Notes: generated by a model from the sequence alone, not told the origin. 64,000 nucleotides of DNA from JAKLIN01 sp049288015 (GCA_049288015.1 JBAQGX010000001.1:1-64000); one strand, 5' to 3'. Positions 34,971-43,615 are shown, counted from the stretch's first letter. Made by a program: numbers and translations.

Positions 34971-35780
34971 ATGGTTAAAAAAATTGGTGTAGATTTAGGA
35001 GGTACGTTTATGCGTGTTGGTGTTGTTAAAGATAATCAAGTTGTCAAATATATAAAAAAGCAAACCCCTAAAACAGAAAAGGAGCTTGTTAATGAACTTG
35101 CAAAGTCAATATCAGAATGTATGAGCAAGGATGTTTGTGGTATTGGTGTAGCAAGCCCTGGTCCCCTTAAAGATGGAGTTATTTATAATACTCCTAATTT
35201 ACCTTTTAAGAATTATAATTTAAAAAAATTTCTTGAAAATAAGTTTAGAACAAAGGTTGAGATAAGAAATGATGCTCAGTGTGTTGCCCTTGCAGAAGCG
35301 AAACTAGGTAGTAAAAAGAAAAATTTCATTATTATGACTCTTGGTACAGGAATTGGAGGGGGAATAATAATAAATGGAGAGTTATACGAGGGGGAAGGGT
35401 ATGCGGGAGAATTTGGACATTTAGTTATTAATAATGGAGAATATTTAGAAACTCTTTGGCAAAGGAACAGAAAGAAAACACAGGAACTTTTTGGGAAAAA
35501 TTTTCTTATCAAAGATTTGTTTGATAAGAATGATAAGAAAGCAAAAGAATTGATTCAAGAAATGGTTACTTTCTTGAGTTATGGTATTGGTTCTTTAATA
35601 AATTCTTTAGATCCTCAGGAGGTTGTGCTTATGGGTGGTGTTAGGGATGTAGGGAGTAAATTAATGAGTAAGATAAATAAGGAAGTTCGAAAATATCAAT
35701 ACTTACCAACTATTCCTAAAATAAGATGGAGTAAACTTGACCATCCTGGGATTTTGGGGGCTAGTTTATTAATTGACTAA
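34971..35780 (+). CDS. ROK-family sugar kinase lacking the zinc motif
   Basis: This ASKHA-fold kinase of 269 aa has an ATP phosphate-1 motif at the N-terminus (IGVDLGGTFMRVGVV), 'GVASPGPL', catalytic Asp in IRNDAQC, phosphate-2 'TLGTGIGGGIIING', and 'GYAGEFGHLVI'. After EFGH the usual zinc-binding CxCGxxGCxE is replaced by NNGEYLETLW, so the metal site is lost. Hexose phosphorylation (glucokinase-like) fits the glycolytic context; N-acetyl sugars are possible. It has a separate TATA-like element (AATATTTAAAAT) and a weak SD (AGGAAG). Confidence 0.85.
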   Translation: MVKKIGVDLGGTFMRVGVVKDNQVVKYIKKQTPKTEKELVNELAKSISECMSKDVCGIGVASPGPLKDGVIYNTPNLPFKNYNLKKFLENKFRTKVEIRNDAQCVALAEAKLGSKKKNFIIMTLGTGIGGGIIINGELYEGEGYAGEFGHLVINNGEYLETLWQRNRKKTQELFGKNFLIKDLFDKNDKKAKELIQEMVTFLSYGIGSLINSLDPQEVVLMGGVRDVGSKLMSKINKEVRKYQYLPTIPKIRWSKLDHPGILGASLLID

Positions 35781-35783
35781 TAC

Positions 35784-37637
35784 TTATTCTAATATTGCTT
35801 TGATTCTTCTTATTCCTGCAGAGCTTGAGTCTTCTTTTAGAATTTTAAATTTTCCAAGTTCTTTTGTGTTTGATATATGTGGTCCAGTACAAATTTCTTT
35901 GCTGAAATATCCTTTTTTTTCTGAAGGATCAATTATTGTGTATACAGAAACTTCCTCAGGGTATTTGGCTCCGAATTCTCCTTCTGCACCAGATTTTAAG
36001 GCCTCTTTTAGGGGCATTTCTTTTCTTGTAACTTTAAGATTATCTTTTATTTTTTTATTAATTAGCTCTTCTACCTTTCTTATTTCTTCATCTGTTAGTT
36101 TTCTATTGAAACTAAAATCAAATCTTAGCCTTTCTGGTGTTATATTTGATCCTTTCTGATGTATTTCAGAATTATTCAAAATAATCTTAAGTGCGGCATT
36201 TAACATGTGAGTTGCAGTATGAAGTTTGGTTGTTTCTAACGAACTATCGGCTAGTCCAGACTTAAATTTACCAGCAGATGCTGTTCTAGATAAATTTTGA
36301 TGCTTAGATTGTTTATTGTAAAATTCATTTTTTATTTTTTCAGAATTGATTTTAATGTTTTTTTCCTTTAGCATCTCCAAAGTCATTTCTAGAGGGAAGC
36401 CGTAAGACTGGTAAAGTAAAAATGCATCATCTCCAGAAAATTCTTTTTTATTTTCAATTATTTCTTTTAGAATCTCAAGACCTTTGATTAATGTTCCATT
36501 AAATTTATTCTCTTCTTCAAATAAAATTTTCAGAATTTTATCCTTATTGTTTTTTAGTTCTTTATAATCCGAATATATCTTAAACACGGGTTCTGCAATC
36601 TTATTTGTGAAAAATCCTATACGATCTAACTTAATCTTCCTGCCATAAACTATTGCTCTTCTTATTAATCTCCTAAGAACATAGCCCTGTTCTTTATTTC
36701 CCGGGATTATTCCATCCGCAATTATGAAAACAGAAGCCTTAATATGATCTGCAATTATTCTCATTATCCTCATTTCTTCTTCAAGGGATAAATTTCCACC
36801 AAGACCTTTTGTAATTTTTAAGTCAGAATATTTCTCTTTACTTCTTGGATATTCTAATCCAGATAATTCTTCAATTCTACTTATTATTGGGATAAAACTA
36901 TCTACTAGGTAATCATCCTCAAATTCATTTAGGATTGTAATTGTTCTTTCTACTCCCATCCCCGTATCAACATTCTTTTGTTTTGCTATAGTAAATTTTT
37001 TTGAAGGCTCCTTTATGTACTGCATAAAAACGTCGTTCCAAATTTCTACCCAGTTTTTATCTTTTGAATCAAATTTTCTTGGAATAGGTAAGGAATTTGA
37101 CTTCCAATAAAATATTTCTGTGTCCGGGCCGCATGGACCAGTTTGACCTGCTGGGCCCCACCAATTATCACTTTTCCCTAGAAATGCAATTCGTTCTTCT
37201 GAGATTCCCATAGATTCCCAAATTTTTGCAGACTCTTCATCTTTTGGAGCATCTTTATCTCCCTTAAATACACTTACTGCAAGCCTTTCTTTTGGAATTT
37301 TAAGGACCTCTGTAAGAAATTCAAAACTAAATTCAATTGCCTCTTTTTTGAAATAATCCCCCAAACTCCAGTTTCCTAGCATTTCAAAAAGAGTATGGTG
37401 ATATGTATCTCCGACTTCTTCTATGTCTTGGGTTCTTATACATCTTTGTACACTTACTAATCTTTTTCCTGACGGATGTTTTTGACCTAGTAGGTAAGGA
37501 ACAAGAGGGTGCATTCCTGCAGTTGTGAAAAGAACAGTAGGATCGTTTTGAGGGATAAGACTTGCGTTTGGAATAACCTTATGGTTCTTTGACTTGAAAA
37601 AATTTAGGTATTTCTCAATGAGATCTTTTCTATTCAT
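35784..37637 (-). CDS. alaS: Alanyl-tRNA synthetase, compact bacterial-like form without C-Ala
   Basis: This class II synthetase of 617 aa has a catalytic core with 'NDPTVLFTTAGMHPLVPYL', 'RLVSVQRCIRTQDIEEVGD', 'HTLFEMLGNWSLGDYF' and 'GPAGQTGPCGPDTEI'. The editing domain is kept: HTATH near 475 and CTGPH near 582 are the zinc ligands. The protein ends soon after, so the C-Ala dimerisation/tRNA-binding domain is missing; typical enzymes are about 870-900 aa. The wording of the core is of the bacterial (especially candidate-phyla-like) AlaRS rather than the archaeal type, which suggests gene transfer. It is convergent with the ROK gene. Confidence 0.93.
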   Translation of the reverse strand: MNRKDLIEKYLNFFKSKNHKVIPNASLIPQNDPTVLFTTAGMHPLVPYLLGQKHPSGKRLVSVQRCIRTQDIEEVGDTYHHTLFEMLGNWSLGDYFKKEAIEFSFEFLTEVLKIPKERLAVSVFKGDKDAPKDEESAKIWESMGISEERIAFLGKSDNWWGPAGQTGPCGPDTEIFYWKSNSLPIPRKFDSKDKNWVEIWNDVFMQYIKEPSKKFTIAKQKNVDTGMGVERTITILNEFEDDYLVDSFIPIISRIEELSGLEYPRSKEKYSDLKITKGLGGNLSLEEEMRIMRIIADHIKASVFIIADGIIPGNKEQGYVLRRLIRRAIVYGRKIKLDRIGFFTNKIAEPVFKIYSDYKELKNNKDKILKILFEEENKFNGTLIKGLEILKEIIENKKEFSGDDAFLLYQSYGFPLEMTLEMLKEKNIKINSEKIKNEFYNKQSKHQNLSRTASAGKFKSGLADSSLETTKLHTATHMLNAALKIILNNSEIHQKGSNITPERLRFDFSFNRKLTDEEIRKVEELINKKIKDNLKVTRKEMPLKEALKSGAEGEFGAKYPEEVSVYTIIDPSEKKGYFSKEICTGPHISNTKELGKFKILKEDSSSAGIRRIKAILE

Positions 37638-37673
37638 ACTATACCTTTAGAATTATTATTTATAATTATTTTG

Positions 37674-38027
37674 TTAATATGAGAGAGATTTTAGCTTTCT
37701 TTGGATTTCTCTCAACTGAGATTCTAAATCTCCACTGACCCTATTCGTAGAATTTTCCTCTTCATTTTCCTGCGGACGTTTTAAGATTTTTGGAATTCTA
37801 ACTTCAGGGAGATCTGCTTCCAATAATTTTACATTCATTGCTATTTTTTTAACTTCCTTATAGAAGCTTGATTTCATTTTCAATTCTAAGTCTCTTAGTA
37901 GCAAAAATCTTTTAATTGACTTTATTATATTTATTATATCTATTTCCGAAGCAAGAATATCTTTTTTGGATTGAAGAGCTTCTTCATAACTAAGTTTTAC
38001 GTGTATAAAATTGTCTCCTTTGTCCAT
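37674..38027 (-). CDS. Helical protein, unknown function
   Basis: A charged, largely helical protein of 117 aa with no recognised domain. The N-terminal 85 residues are Lys/Leu/Ile-rich helix; a short Pro-containing segment (PEVRIPKILKRP) precedes an acidic linker and a final helix. It lies 1 bp downstream of the MGLFNKKK protein gene and 36 bp upstream of alaS, so the two small proteins are probably co-expressed. It may be a partner of that protein (inference). Confidence 0.55.
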   Translation of the reverse strand: MDKGDNFIHVKLSYEEALQSKKDILASEIDIINIIKSIKRFLLLRDLELKMKSSFYKEVKKIAMNVKLLEADLPEVRIPKILKRPQENEEENSTNRVSGDLESQLREIQRKLKSLSY

Positions 38028-38028
38028 A

Positions 38029-38652
38029 TTAATCTATCTTAGAAAAAATATCCTTATCTATTTTGTCAATTTGACCTTTCATAGTCTGTAATCTTTGCTG
38101 CCACATTTCTAACTCCTTGTCTTCTTCTTCTTTGGTGTGTTTTATATCTTCCAAAATTTTTTCAACGCCAAGTAATTGTTTTTTTATCTTGTTGAACAAA
38201 TCCATATTTTCCTCAAATTTGTCAATTCTAACAAATATTGGTTCTGATTTTTCTTGAGGTCTTTGCATTGAATACTCTGTCCTACTTGGTTTTGTCATCA
38301 CTGATGGCTTCAGGGAGGTTGGTACCTTAATTCCTTCAGAAGATTCGTCCATCTCTGGAGTCATTTCTTTTGACATTGGGATGCTGGGGAGTTTTGGCAT
38401 CGTCTGAATTTCTTCTTCAGATTCATCTGTCTCTTCATCCTCTTTTTCCCCAGAAATTGCATCTTTAATTGTATCTTGTGAGAATTTATTTCCTAGACTA
38501 CTTGAAGGAAATCTTGGTAGAATATTTGGCTTAAATTGTAAATTTGTAGAACTGCCTAATGGCAAGTCAGGAAGTTTTGGTAATGGTGGAAGTTCAGGAA
38601 GACTGGCAGTTACTGGAATTTCCTCTTTTTTTTTCTTATTAAACAATCCCAT
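38029..38652 (-). CDS. Pro-rich and acidic protein with C-terminal coiled coil, unknown function
   Basis: The 207-aa protein starts MGLFNKKKKEE, has a proline-rich repeat-like segment ('LPELPPLPKLPDLPLG'), an acidic disordered middle and a C-terminal coiled coil (about 145-207, including 'NMDLFNKIKKQLLGVEKIL'). I know no family. A longer reading frame runs upstream to 38850, but it would overlap the divergent TFE gene. A TATA-like stretch near 38676 lies about 26 bp from 38652, so the shorter start is chosen. Scaffold-like properties are suggested by composition only. Confidence 0.6.
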   Translation of the reverse strand: MGLFNKKKKEEIPVTASLPELPPLPKLPDLPLGSSTNLQFKPNILPRFPSSSLGNKFSQDTIKDAISGEKEDEETDESEEEIQTMPKLPSIPMSKEMTPEMDESSEGIKVPTSLKPSVMTKPSRTEYSMQRPQEKSEPIFVRIDKFEENMDLFNKIKKQLLGVEKILEDIKHTKEEEDKELEMWQQRLQTMKGQIDKIDKDIFSKID

Positions 38653-38758
38653 ATTAGTTGTATGTTTTAATATATTTAACAGAATATATAGGTTTAAAAA
38701 CTTTTCATTATTTTCTTTAAAACAAAAGATATTTATTTGGACTTTTACATAAAAAAAT

Positions 38759-39454
38759 ATGGATAAAAAATTAATTAAGGAAGTTTTTGCGGAAGTTGCT
38801 GGTAAATCTTCTGAGTTGCTTGTGGATTTTCTTGATGATAAAAAATACATGAACGAATTTCTGATTGCAAAGAAGTTAGACTTGCCAATAAATCAAGGGA
38901 GAAATGTTTTGTATAAATTATCGGAACATGGATTAGTTTCTTCTACAAGAAAAAAAGATAAAAAGAAAGGATGGTATACTTACTCTTGGAAGATTGAAGA
39001 GCTTAGATGCCTTGAGTTCTTGAGAAATTTGTTGTTAAAAAAGATTGAACAGATTAAAAATCAAATTAAAAATAGAGAAACGAGAGAATTTTATGTTTGT
39101 GAAAATTGTCATGTTGAATTTAATGAGGAAAACGCACTGATTCATGATTTTACTTGCCCTGAATGTGGAAGAATTTTAGAAAGAAAGGATAATACTAAAT
39201 TATTAAGAGAGTTTCATAAGAATTTAGAAAATTTTGAATCTGTCTTGAAAAATATTGAGGAAGAAATTTCTAAAGAGCAATTTGTAGAAGCTAAGAAAAT
39301 AAAAGTTAAGGATGCTGCATTGAAAAGAGCAAAGGCAAAAGAAAGAGCTGCTGCAAGGGAAAAGTCCAAGAAACTTTCTAAGAAAGAGCTCAAGCCTAAA
39401 AAGCCATTAACTAAAAAGGTAACTAAGAAAGTTGCCAAAAAAACGAAGAAGTAA
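38759..39454 (+). CDS. tfe: Transcription factor E alpha subunit (TFE) with Lys/Ala-rich tail
   Basis: TFE assists open-complex formation with TFB and RNA polymerase. The 231-aa protein has an N-terminal winged helix (about 1-90, 'NEFLIAKKLDLPINQGRNVLYKL'), a zinc ribbon (CENC near 117 and CPECGR near 138) and a C-terminal helix. From about residue 175 it carries a Lys/Ala/Arg-rich tail ('KERAAAREKSKKLSKKELK') ending in KKTKK, longer and more basic than in typical archaeal TFE (about 170-180 aa). TATA-like GATATTTATTT is about 26 bp upstream. Rhomboid follows after 2 bp. Confidence 0.9.
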   Translation: MDKKLIKEVFAEVAGKSSELLVDFLDDKKYMNEFLIAKKLDLPINQGRNVLYKLSEHGLVSSTRKKDKKKGWYTYSWKIEELRCLEFLRNLLLKKIEQIKNQIKNRETREFYVCENCHVEFNEENALIHDFTCPECGRILERKDNTKLLREFHKNLENFESVLKNIEEEISKEQFVEAKKIKVKDAALKRAKAKERAAAREKSKKLSKKELKPKKPLTKKVTKKVAKKTKK

Positions 39455-39456
39455 TA

Positions 39457-40293
39457 ATGGATTATAGATTGGTTTCTAGAAGAAATAAGTTTCATCTTAG
39501 TGTTAATACAATACTTATACTGATTAATGTATTAATGTTTATAGTTTTGTCAATATTAATATCTATTAATCCAAATTTGTTGGTTTATTTTTCCCTTAAT
39601 CCTTCTAGTATTTTACATGGACAATATCTATGGACTCTTTTAACTAGTATGTTTTCACATGTATACTTCTGGCATCTTGCTTTTAATATGATCTCTCTGT
39701 TTTTTGTTGGGATATTGGTCGAGAAGATTATTGGTCCTAAAAGGTATATATTTTTTTACCTTGCATCTGGGTTGTTTGCTGGACTTGTTTTTGTGCTTCT
39801 CGCAGGATTTCTTGGTACTAGTGTAATTGGCGCAAAATTATTTGGTAGTCCAGATATAGCAGGCATTGGGGCATCCGGTGCGATATTTGGTTTGGTAGGA
39901 TTGCTTGCCGTTTTAACTCCTAAGAACAGGGTATATCTAATTGCAGGACCACTCATTGCAATAATACTTGAATCTGTTCTGGCTAGTTTTTTATCTCCTT
40001 CATTATTAGCATCATTGGATCTAATTATTACAGTTTATGTGTTCTTTTCGATATTTGCAATGTTTTCTTTCAATAAATCTCTTAGAAAAGCAGTTATTCC
40101 GATAGACATGCCTTTCTGGATTTTGCCTATTGTAACAATTGTGCCTCTATTTATTATAGGATTATTTGTTCCATTACCTATAGCAAATTCTGCGCACCTT
40201 GGAGGGTTATTATTTGGTTTAGCTTACGGTTTATACTTAAAGAATAAGTTCCCAAATAAAACTCAGATGATCTCTCGAGTTTTTTCAAGATAA
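39457..40293 (+). CDS. Rhomboid intramembrane serine protease
   Basis: This six-plus-helix membrane protein of 278 aa has the rhomboid motifs HVYFWHLAFNM (HxxxxHxxxN, helix 2), catalytic Ser in GASGAIFG, and catalytic His in SAHLGGLLFG. Rhomboids cleave transmembrane segments. An insertion after the second motif ('GFLGTSVIGAKLFGSPDIAGI') lengthens a loop. It is located between tfe and the SpoIIM-like gene with 1-2 bp gaps, so all three share a transcript. Confidence 0.9.
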   Translation: MDYRLVSRRNKFHLSVNTILILINVLMFIVLSILISINPNLLVYFSLNPSSILHGQYLWTLLTSMFSHVYFWHLAFNMISLFFVGILVEKIIGPKRYIFFYLASGLFAGLVFVLLAGFLGTSVIGAKLFGSPDIAGIGASGAIFGLVGLLAVLTPKNRVYLIAGPLIAIILESVLASFLSPSLLASLDLIITVYVFFSIFAMFSFNKSLRKAVIPIDMPFWILPIVTIVPLFIIGLFVPLPIANSAHLGGLLFGLAYGLYLKNKFPNKTQMISRVFSR

Positions 40294-40294
40294 T

Positions 40295-40900
40295 ATGCCA
40301 AAAAAAGTTGTACAAAAAAAGAGATTTTCTTTAAGAAAAGAATATATCAAAAGTTGGAATTATATTAAAGATTCTAAGAAATTTATATTTATTATTATTG
40401 GGTTATTCTTTTTATTTGCTTTTATTGGTTTTTTTATTCCTGCACCAAATTATATTTCGCAGCAAATTTTGATTTATATTCAAAGTCTTGTTTCGCAGAC
40501 TTCAAGTATGTCTTCATTTAAGCTAATTTCATTTATTTTTTTTAATAACATTCAGAGTAGCCTTCTTGGGCTTATACTCGGGGTCTTCTTTGGTATCTTT
40601 CCTGTATTTGTTGCTTTAGTTAATGGTTATCTGCTTGGTTTTGTTGCAAATGGTAGCGTCAAAGCCAATGGAATCATTATCTTATGGAAATTGTTTCCTC
40701 ATGGAATATTTGAGTTGCCTGCAGTTTTTATCTCTCTTGGGCTGGGGATGAAATTGGGAAGTTTATTACTTAGTAAAGAAAAAAATGTGTTTAAGGACAA
40801 TTTCATTAATGCTTTAAGAGTATTTTTATTAGTTGTTCTTCCTTTACTTGTTATTGCAGCAATTATAGAAGGAAGTCTTATCGTTATCCTTAATCATTAA
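40295..40900 (+). CDS. SpoIIM/DUF95-family membrane protein
   Basis: A five-helix membrane protein of 201 aa with the DUF95 features: 'FIFFNNIQSSLLGLILGVFFGIFP' in the middle, NGYLLG, and the signature FPHGIFELPAVFISLGLG. In bacteria SpoIIM acts in engulfment, but archaeal members have no sporulation role; the true function is unknown. It ends directly against the convergent AdoMet-decarboxylase-like gene. Confidence 0.85.
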   Translation: MPKKVVQKKRFSLRKEYIKSWNYIKDSKKFIFIIIGLFFLFAFIGFFIPAPNYISQQILIYIQSLVSQTSSMSSFKLISFIFFNNIQSSLLGLILGVFFGIFPVFVALVNGYLLGFVANGSVKANGIIILWKLFPHGIFELPAVFISLGLGMKLGSLLLSKEKNVFKDNFINALRVFLLVVLPLLVIAAIIEGSLIVILNH

Positions 40901-41248
40901 TTAATCTCTTATAAGAACTTTGCATTTTGATCTTTTTGCTTTAAAAAAATTCTTTGAGAATTTTTCTGCATCCTTCTCTTTAAAATCTTTGCAACTAAAA
41001 ATATCTATAAATGCACGATTTTCGGTTTCATCAAAGTGTAAGGTTATAGAAGAAGTTTCTATGAATTGCATTGCAGAGTACCCTTTGAGGTTTCCCTCCG
41101 CAAATCTTTTTATTGTTGCAAGTCCAAACCGCTTTACCTTTATAATATTGCACAATTTTATAATATAATTATTTATTTTTCCTTTATTTTTTATTAATTC
41201 TGAATTGCAATCATAAAGGTTTATTGATGCTAATTTCCCCCAAAACAT
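40901..41248 (-). CDS. speH: S-adenosylmethionine decarboxylase-like protein
   Basis: This 115-aa protein resembles the small SpeH-type pyruvoyl enzymes that make decarboxylated AdoMet for spermidine synthesis. The core 'QFIETSSITLHFDE' followed by 'AFIDIFSCKDF' aligns with the family's ESHISIHTWPE...DIFTCGD. The self-cleavage site is altered: the usual Glu-Ser becomes Thr-Ser (ETSS). The N-terminal 'SINLYDCNSELI' also fits. The gene is divergent from deoxyhypusine synthase, which consumes spermidine, and this supports the assignment. Activity is inferred. Confidence 0.7.
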   Translation of the reverse strand: MFWGKLASINLYDCNSELIKNKGKINNYIIKLCNIIKVKRFGLATIKRFAEGNLKGYSAMQFIETSSITLHFDETENRAFIDIFSCKDFKEKDAEKFSKNFFKAKRSKCKVLIRD

Positions 41249-41270
41249 TACGAACTGTTGCGTAAATAAC

Positions 41271-41280
41271 TTTTTAAATC
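41271..41280. promoter_or_regulatory. TATA-like element between speH and dys
   Basis: The TTTTTAAATC element is centred at 41275.5. It is 27.5 bp from the speH start codon and would set a dys transcript start near 41301, leaving a leader of about 6 nt. It may serve both genes. A GAGGAG motif at 41294-41299 upstream of dys looks like an SD, but would fall outside such a short leader. Confidence 0.4.
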
Positions 41281-41307
41281 TATTTCATTATTTTAGAGGA
41301 GATTAAG

Positions 41308-42231
41308 ATGAAAAAGGTAGAACCTCTGAAAATTACCGAAAGAATGAATATATCACAGCTAGTCGGGCAGATGGAAAATGTAGGTTTTGGTGCAGGAAAG
41401 ATAAGTAAGGCTTCACAAATAATGGAAAAAATGTTTTTAGATTCTAAGTGTAAAGTTTTTATGGGATTGGCTGGAGCAATGGTTCCAGCAGGGATGAAAT
41501 TTGTAATTTTAGATATGCTTGATAATGTTAATGTTCTTGTTGTTACGGGAGCTACTTTGACTCACGATTTAATTGAAGCATTAGGAGATGAGCATTATCT
41601 TATTGAGGAACCATTTGATGATTCTAGTCTTAATAAAAAAGGATTGGATAGAATGTACAATGTCGTTATGAAAAATAAGGTTTATGAAAAACTTGAGAAT
41701 TTCTTTATTGCTAATTGGGAAAAATTCAAATCTTGTAAGAGTATAAAAGAATTGATTTGGAAAATAGGAGAACTTTGTCCAGGAACTACTGAAAATTGTA
41801 TTTTAAAAAAATGTTATGATCGAAAAATCCCTATTTTTTGCCCAGCTTTGGCAGATTCTGGAATAGGATTAATGATTTGGGGGAGAAAAGCTAGTGGTAA
41901 AGAAATATTGATTGATGCCTTTGAAGACATGAATGATATAATTGATCTTGCCTGGACCTCAACCAAGACAGGAATTATTTATGTTGGTGGGGGGGTTCCG
42001 AAAAACTTTATTCAACAATCATTGCAATTTTCTAAGGGTGCAGATTATGGAATTCAAATTACGACAGATTCTACTGAACCAGGAGGCAGTAGCGGAGCTC
42101 CTTTGAAAGAGGGAATTTCTTGGGGTAAAATGAAAAAGAAAGCGGATTTTGTAGATGTAAGATGTGATGCAACAATTGCATTACCTTTAATTTTTGGAGC
42201 TATCAAAGATAAAGCAAGAAATCTTAAATAG
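41308..42231 (+). CDS. dys: Deoxyhypusine synthase
   Basis: This 307-aa NAD-dependent enzyme transfers the aminobutyl group of spermidine to a Lys of aIF5A, the first step of hypusine formation. It has 'KVFMGLAGAMVPAGMK', 'VVTGATLTHDLIEALG', 'CPALADSGIGLMIWG', 'TGIIYVGGGVPKNF', 'TDSTEPGGSSGA' and the active-site Lys region 'GISWGKMKKKADFVDVRCDA'. Length is normal. The AdoMet-decarboxylase-like gene sits divergently 59 bp away, a functionally sensible pairing. Confidence 0.95.
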   Translation: MKKVEPLKITERMNISQLVGQMENVGFGAGKISKASQIMEKMFLDSKCKVFMGLAGAMVPAGMKFVILDMLDNVNVLVVTGATLTHDLIEALGDEHYLIEEPFDDSSLNKKGLDRMYNVVMKNKVYEKLENFFIANWEKFKSCKSIKELIWKIGELCPGTTENCILKKCYDRKIPIFCPALADSGIGLMIWGRKASGKEILIDAFEDMNDIIDLAWTSTKTGIIYVGGGVPKNFIQQSLQFSKGADYGIQITTDSTEPGGSSGAPLKEGISWGKMKKKADFVDVRCDATIALPLIFGAIKDKARNLK

Positions 42232-42249
42232 AATCCACCTATCTACTTT

Positions 42250-43299
42250 ATGCTGACTAAAAAACAAGTTAATGAAATCAGAGATTTACTCAACAATTCT
42301 AATAATCCTTTATTCTTATTTGATAACGATCCTGATGGATTATGTAGCTTTCTGTTATTACAAAAATATACAAAAAGAGGAAAAGGCTTTCCAGTTAGAT
42401 CTTTTCCAGATTTGAATGAAACTTATTTTAGAAAAATAACTGAGTTAAATCCTGATTGTTTATTTATTCTTGATAAACCATTAGTCTCTGAAAGTTTCTT
42501 TAAGAGAATAGAAGAAATAAATCTCCCTGTTGTGTGGATTGATCATCACAAAGTAGATAAAAAACAAATCCCAAAATTTGTAAACTATTATAATCCTTTA
42601 TTCAATAAAAATAAATCTGAAGAACCGGTTACTACTCTTTGCTATCAAGTTAATAATAATAAAGATTTGGTATGGCTTGCAGTTGTTGGAAGTATATCGG
42701 ATAGATTCTTTCCAAAGTTCTACAAAGAATTCAAAAGTAAGTATCCAGATTTGGCTGTAAATTCTAAGGAAGCTTTTGAGATATTTTATAATTCGCAGAT
42801 TGGAAAAATTGCAAGAATTTTTAGTTTTGCTTTAAAGGATAGTACAACTAATGTGATAAGCATGATTAAATTTCTAATAAAGACAAATACTCCTTATGAA
42901 GTTCTTGAGGATTCTTCTCTTAATCATATGATGCATAAGAGATTTGAACAAATAGATTCAAAATATCAGAGATTAATTAAAAAAGCAGTCAAGATTGGTG
43001 AGAATTCAGATAACATTTTGTTTTTTCAATACGCAGGAGAGTTAAGTATAAGCTCTGACATTTCAAATGAATTGAGTTATAGGTTTCCCAAAAAAGTTAT
43101 AGTTGTTGCATATATCTCGGGGCTTAAGGCAAATATCTCTGTTAGAGGTAATAACATAAGAGAAAAAGTTATGAAGTCTATAAGTATGTTAAATGGAGCA
43201 ACAGGGGGAGGACATGAAAATGCAGTGGGGGCTCAAGTTAGGGTAGATGACTTAAAAACGTTCAGAAAGACTTTTGAAAATTTAGTTGAAAAAAACTAA
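42250..43299 (+). CDS. DHH-family phosphoesterase (RecJ/GAN-like)
   Basis: This 349-aa protein has the DHH motifs: 'LFDNDPDGLCSFLLL' (about 25-39, DxD), WIDHHKVD (DHH), and GSISDRFF. The C-terminal DHHA1 domain has the GATGGGHENAVGAQV glycine-rich motif. DHH proteins are exonucleases or nanoRNases; archaeal members include GINS-associated nuclease. The substrate cannot be told here. It is 18 bp downstream of dys and co-transcribed with it. Confidence 0.88.
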   Translation: MLTKKQVNEIRDLLNNSNNPLFLFDNDPDGLCSFLLLQKYTKRGKGFPVRSFPDLNETYFRKITELNPDCLFILDKPLVSESFFKRIEEINLPVVWIDHHKVDKKQIPKFVNYYNPLFNKNKSEEPVTTLCYQVNNNKDLVWLAVVGSISDRFFPKFYKEFKSKYPDLAVNSKEAFEIFYNSQIGKIARIFSFALKDSTTNVISMIKFLIKTNTPYEVLEDSSLNHMMHKRFEQIDSKYQRLIKKAVKIGENSDNILFFQYAGELSISSDISNELSYRFPKKVIVVAYISGLKANISVRGNNIREKVMKSISMLNGATGGGHENAVGAQVRVDDLKTFRKTFENLVEKN

Positions 43300-43335
43300 A
43301 GAAATATTTAAAAATAGGGGTTACTTGAATTATCT

Positions 43336-43615
43336 ATGAATGAACTAAGATTCAGGCTCAATTGCATGATGTCTATCTTAGTTTATACTACAGTTAAACA
43401 CTCAATTTAATCCAAACGATTTTCTTCGGGTCTGGATTGGATTGGGATTATTCTTAATTAATTCAGACTTGGGGATTTCTAAGGACTTTAAAATGAATTT
43501 AGAAAAACACAAGATGGAAAAAGAAATGGTAGAAGAAGAGTTGAGCTCCTTATTGGAGATAACCTTTAGACTAGAAGATGAGGTTAACTCTTTTTTGCAA
43601 AAAAGTACTGAATAA
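43336..43615 (+). pseudogene. Possible frameshifted small gene
   Basis: After DHH there are 353 bp without an intact gene. A good TATA-like element (AATATTTAAAAAT, centred near 43308) lies about 28 bp before an ATG at 43336 that opens only 24 codons. Shifting to the +1 frame, translation continues without a stop from 43370 to 43615, giving 'DFLRVWIGLGLFLINSDLGI' and then a heptad-like charged helix starting at Met 43493 (EKEMVEEELSSLLEITFRL). The 40-aa Met-started tail could also be a separate small protein. This may be a decayed gene or a sequencing frameshift. Confidence 0.3.

Noticed and set aside
35773..36159. 128-codon plus-strand frame inside alaS
   Set aside because: Lies fully antisense to clearly conserved AlaRS editing-domain sequence; hydrophobic Phe/Ser bias typical of an antisense shadow.
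38653..38850. Upstream extension of the MGLFNKKK protein to 38850
   Set aside because: It would overlap the divergent TFE gene and skip a well-placed TATA element 26 bp from 38652.
40295..40900. Sporulation role for the SpoIIM-like protein
   Set aside because: The family name reflects Bacillus usage; archaea do not sporulate and no other sporulation gene is present.
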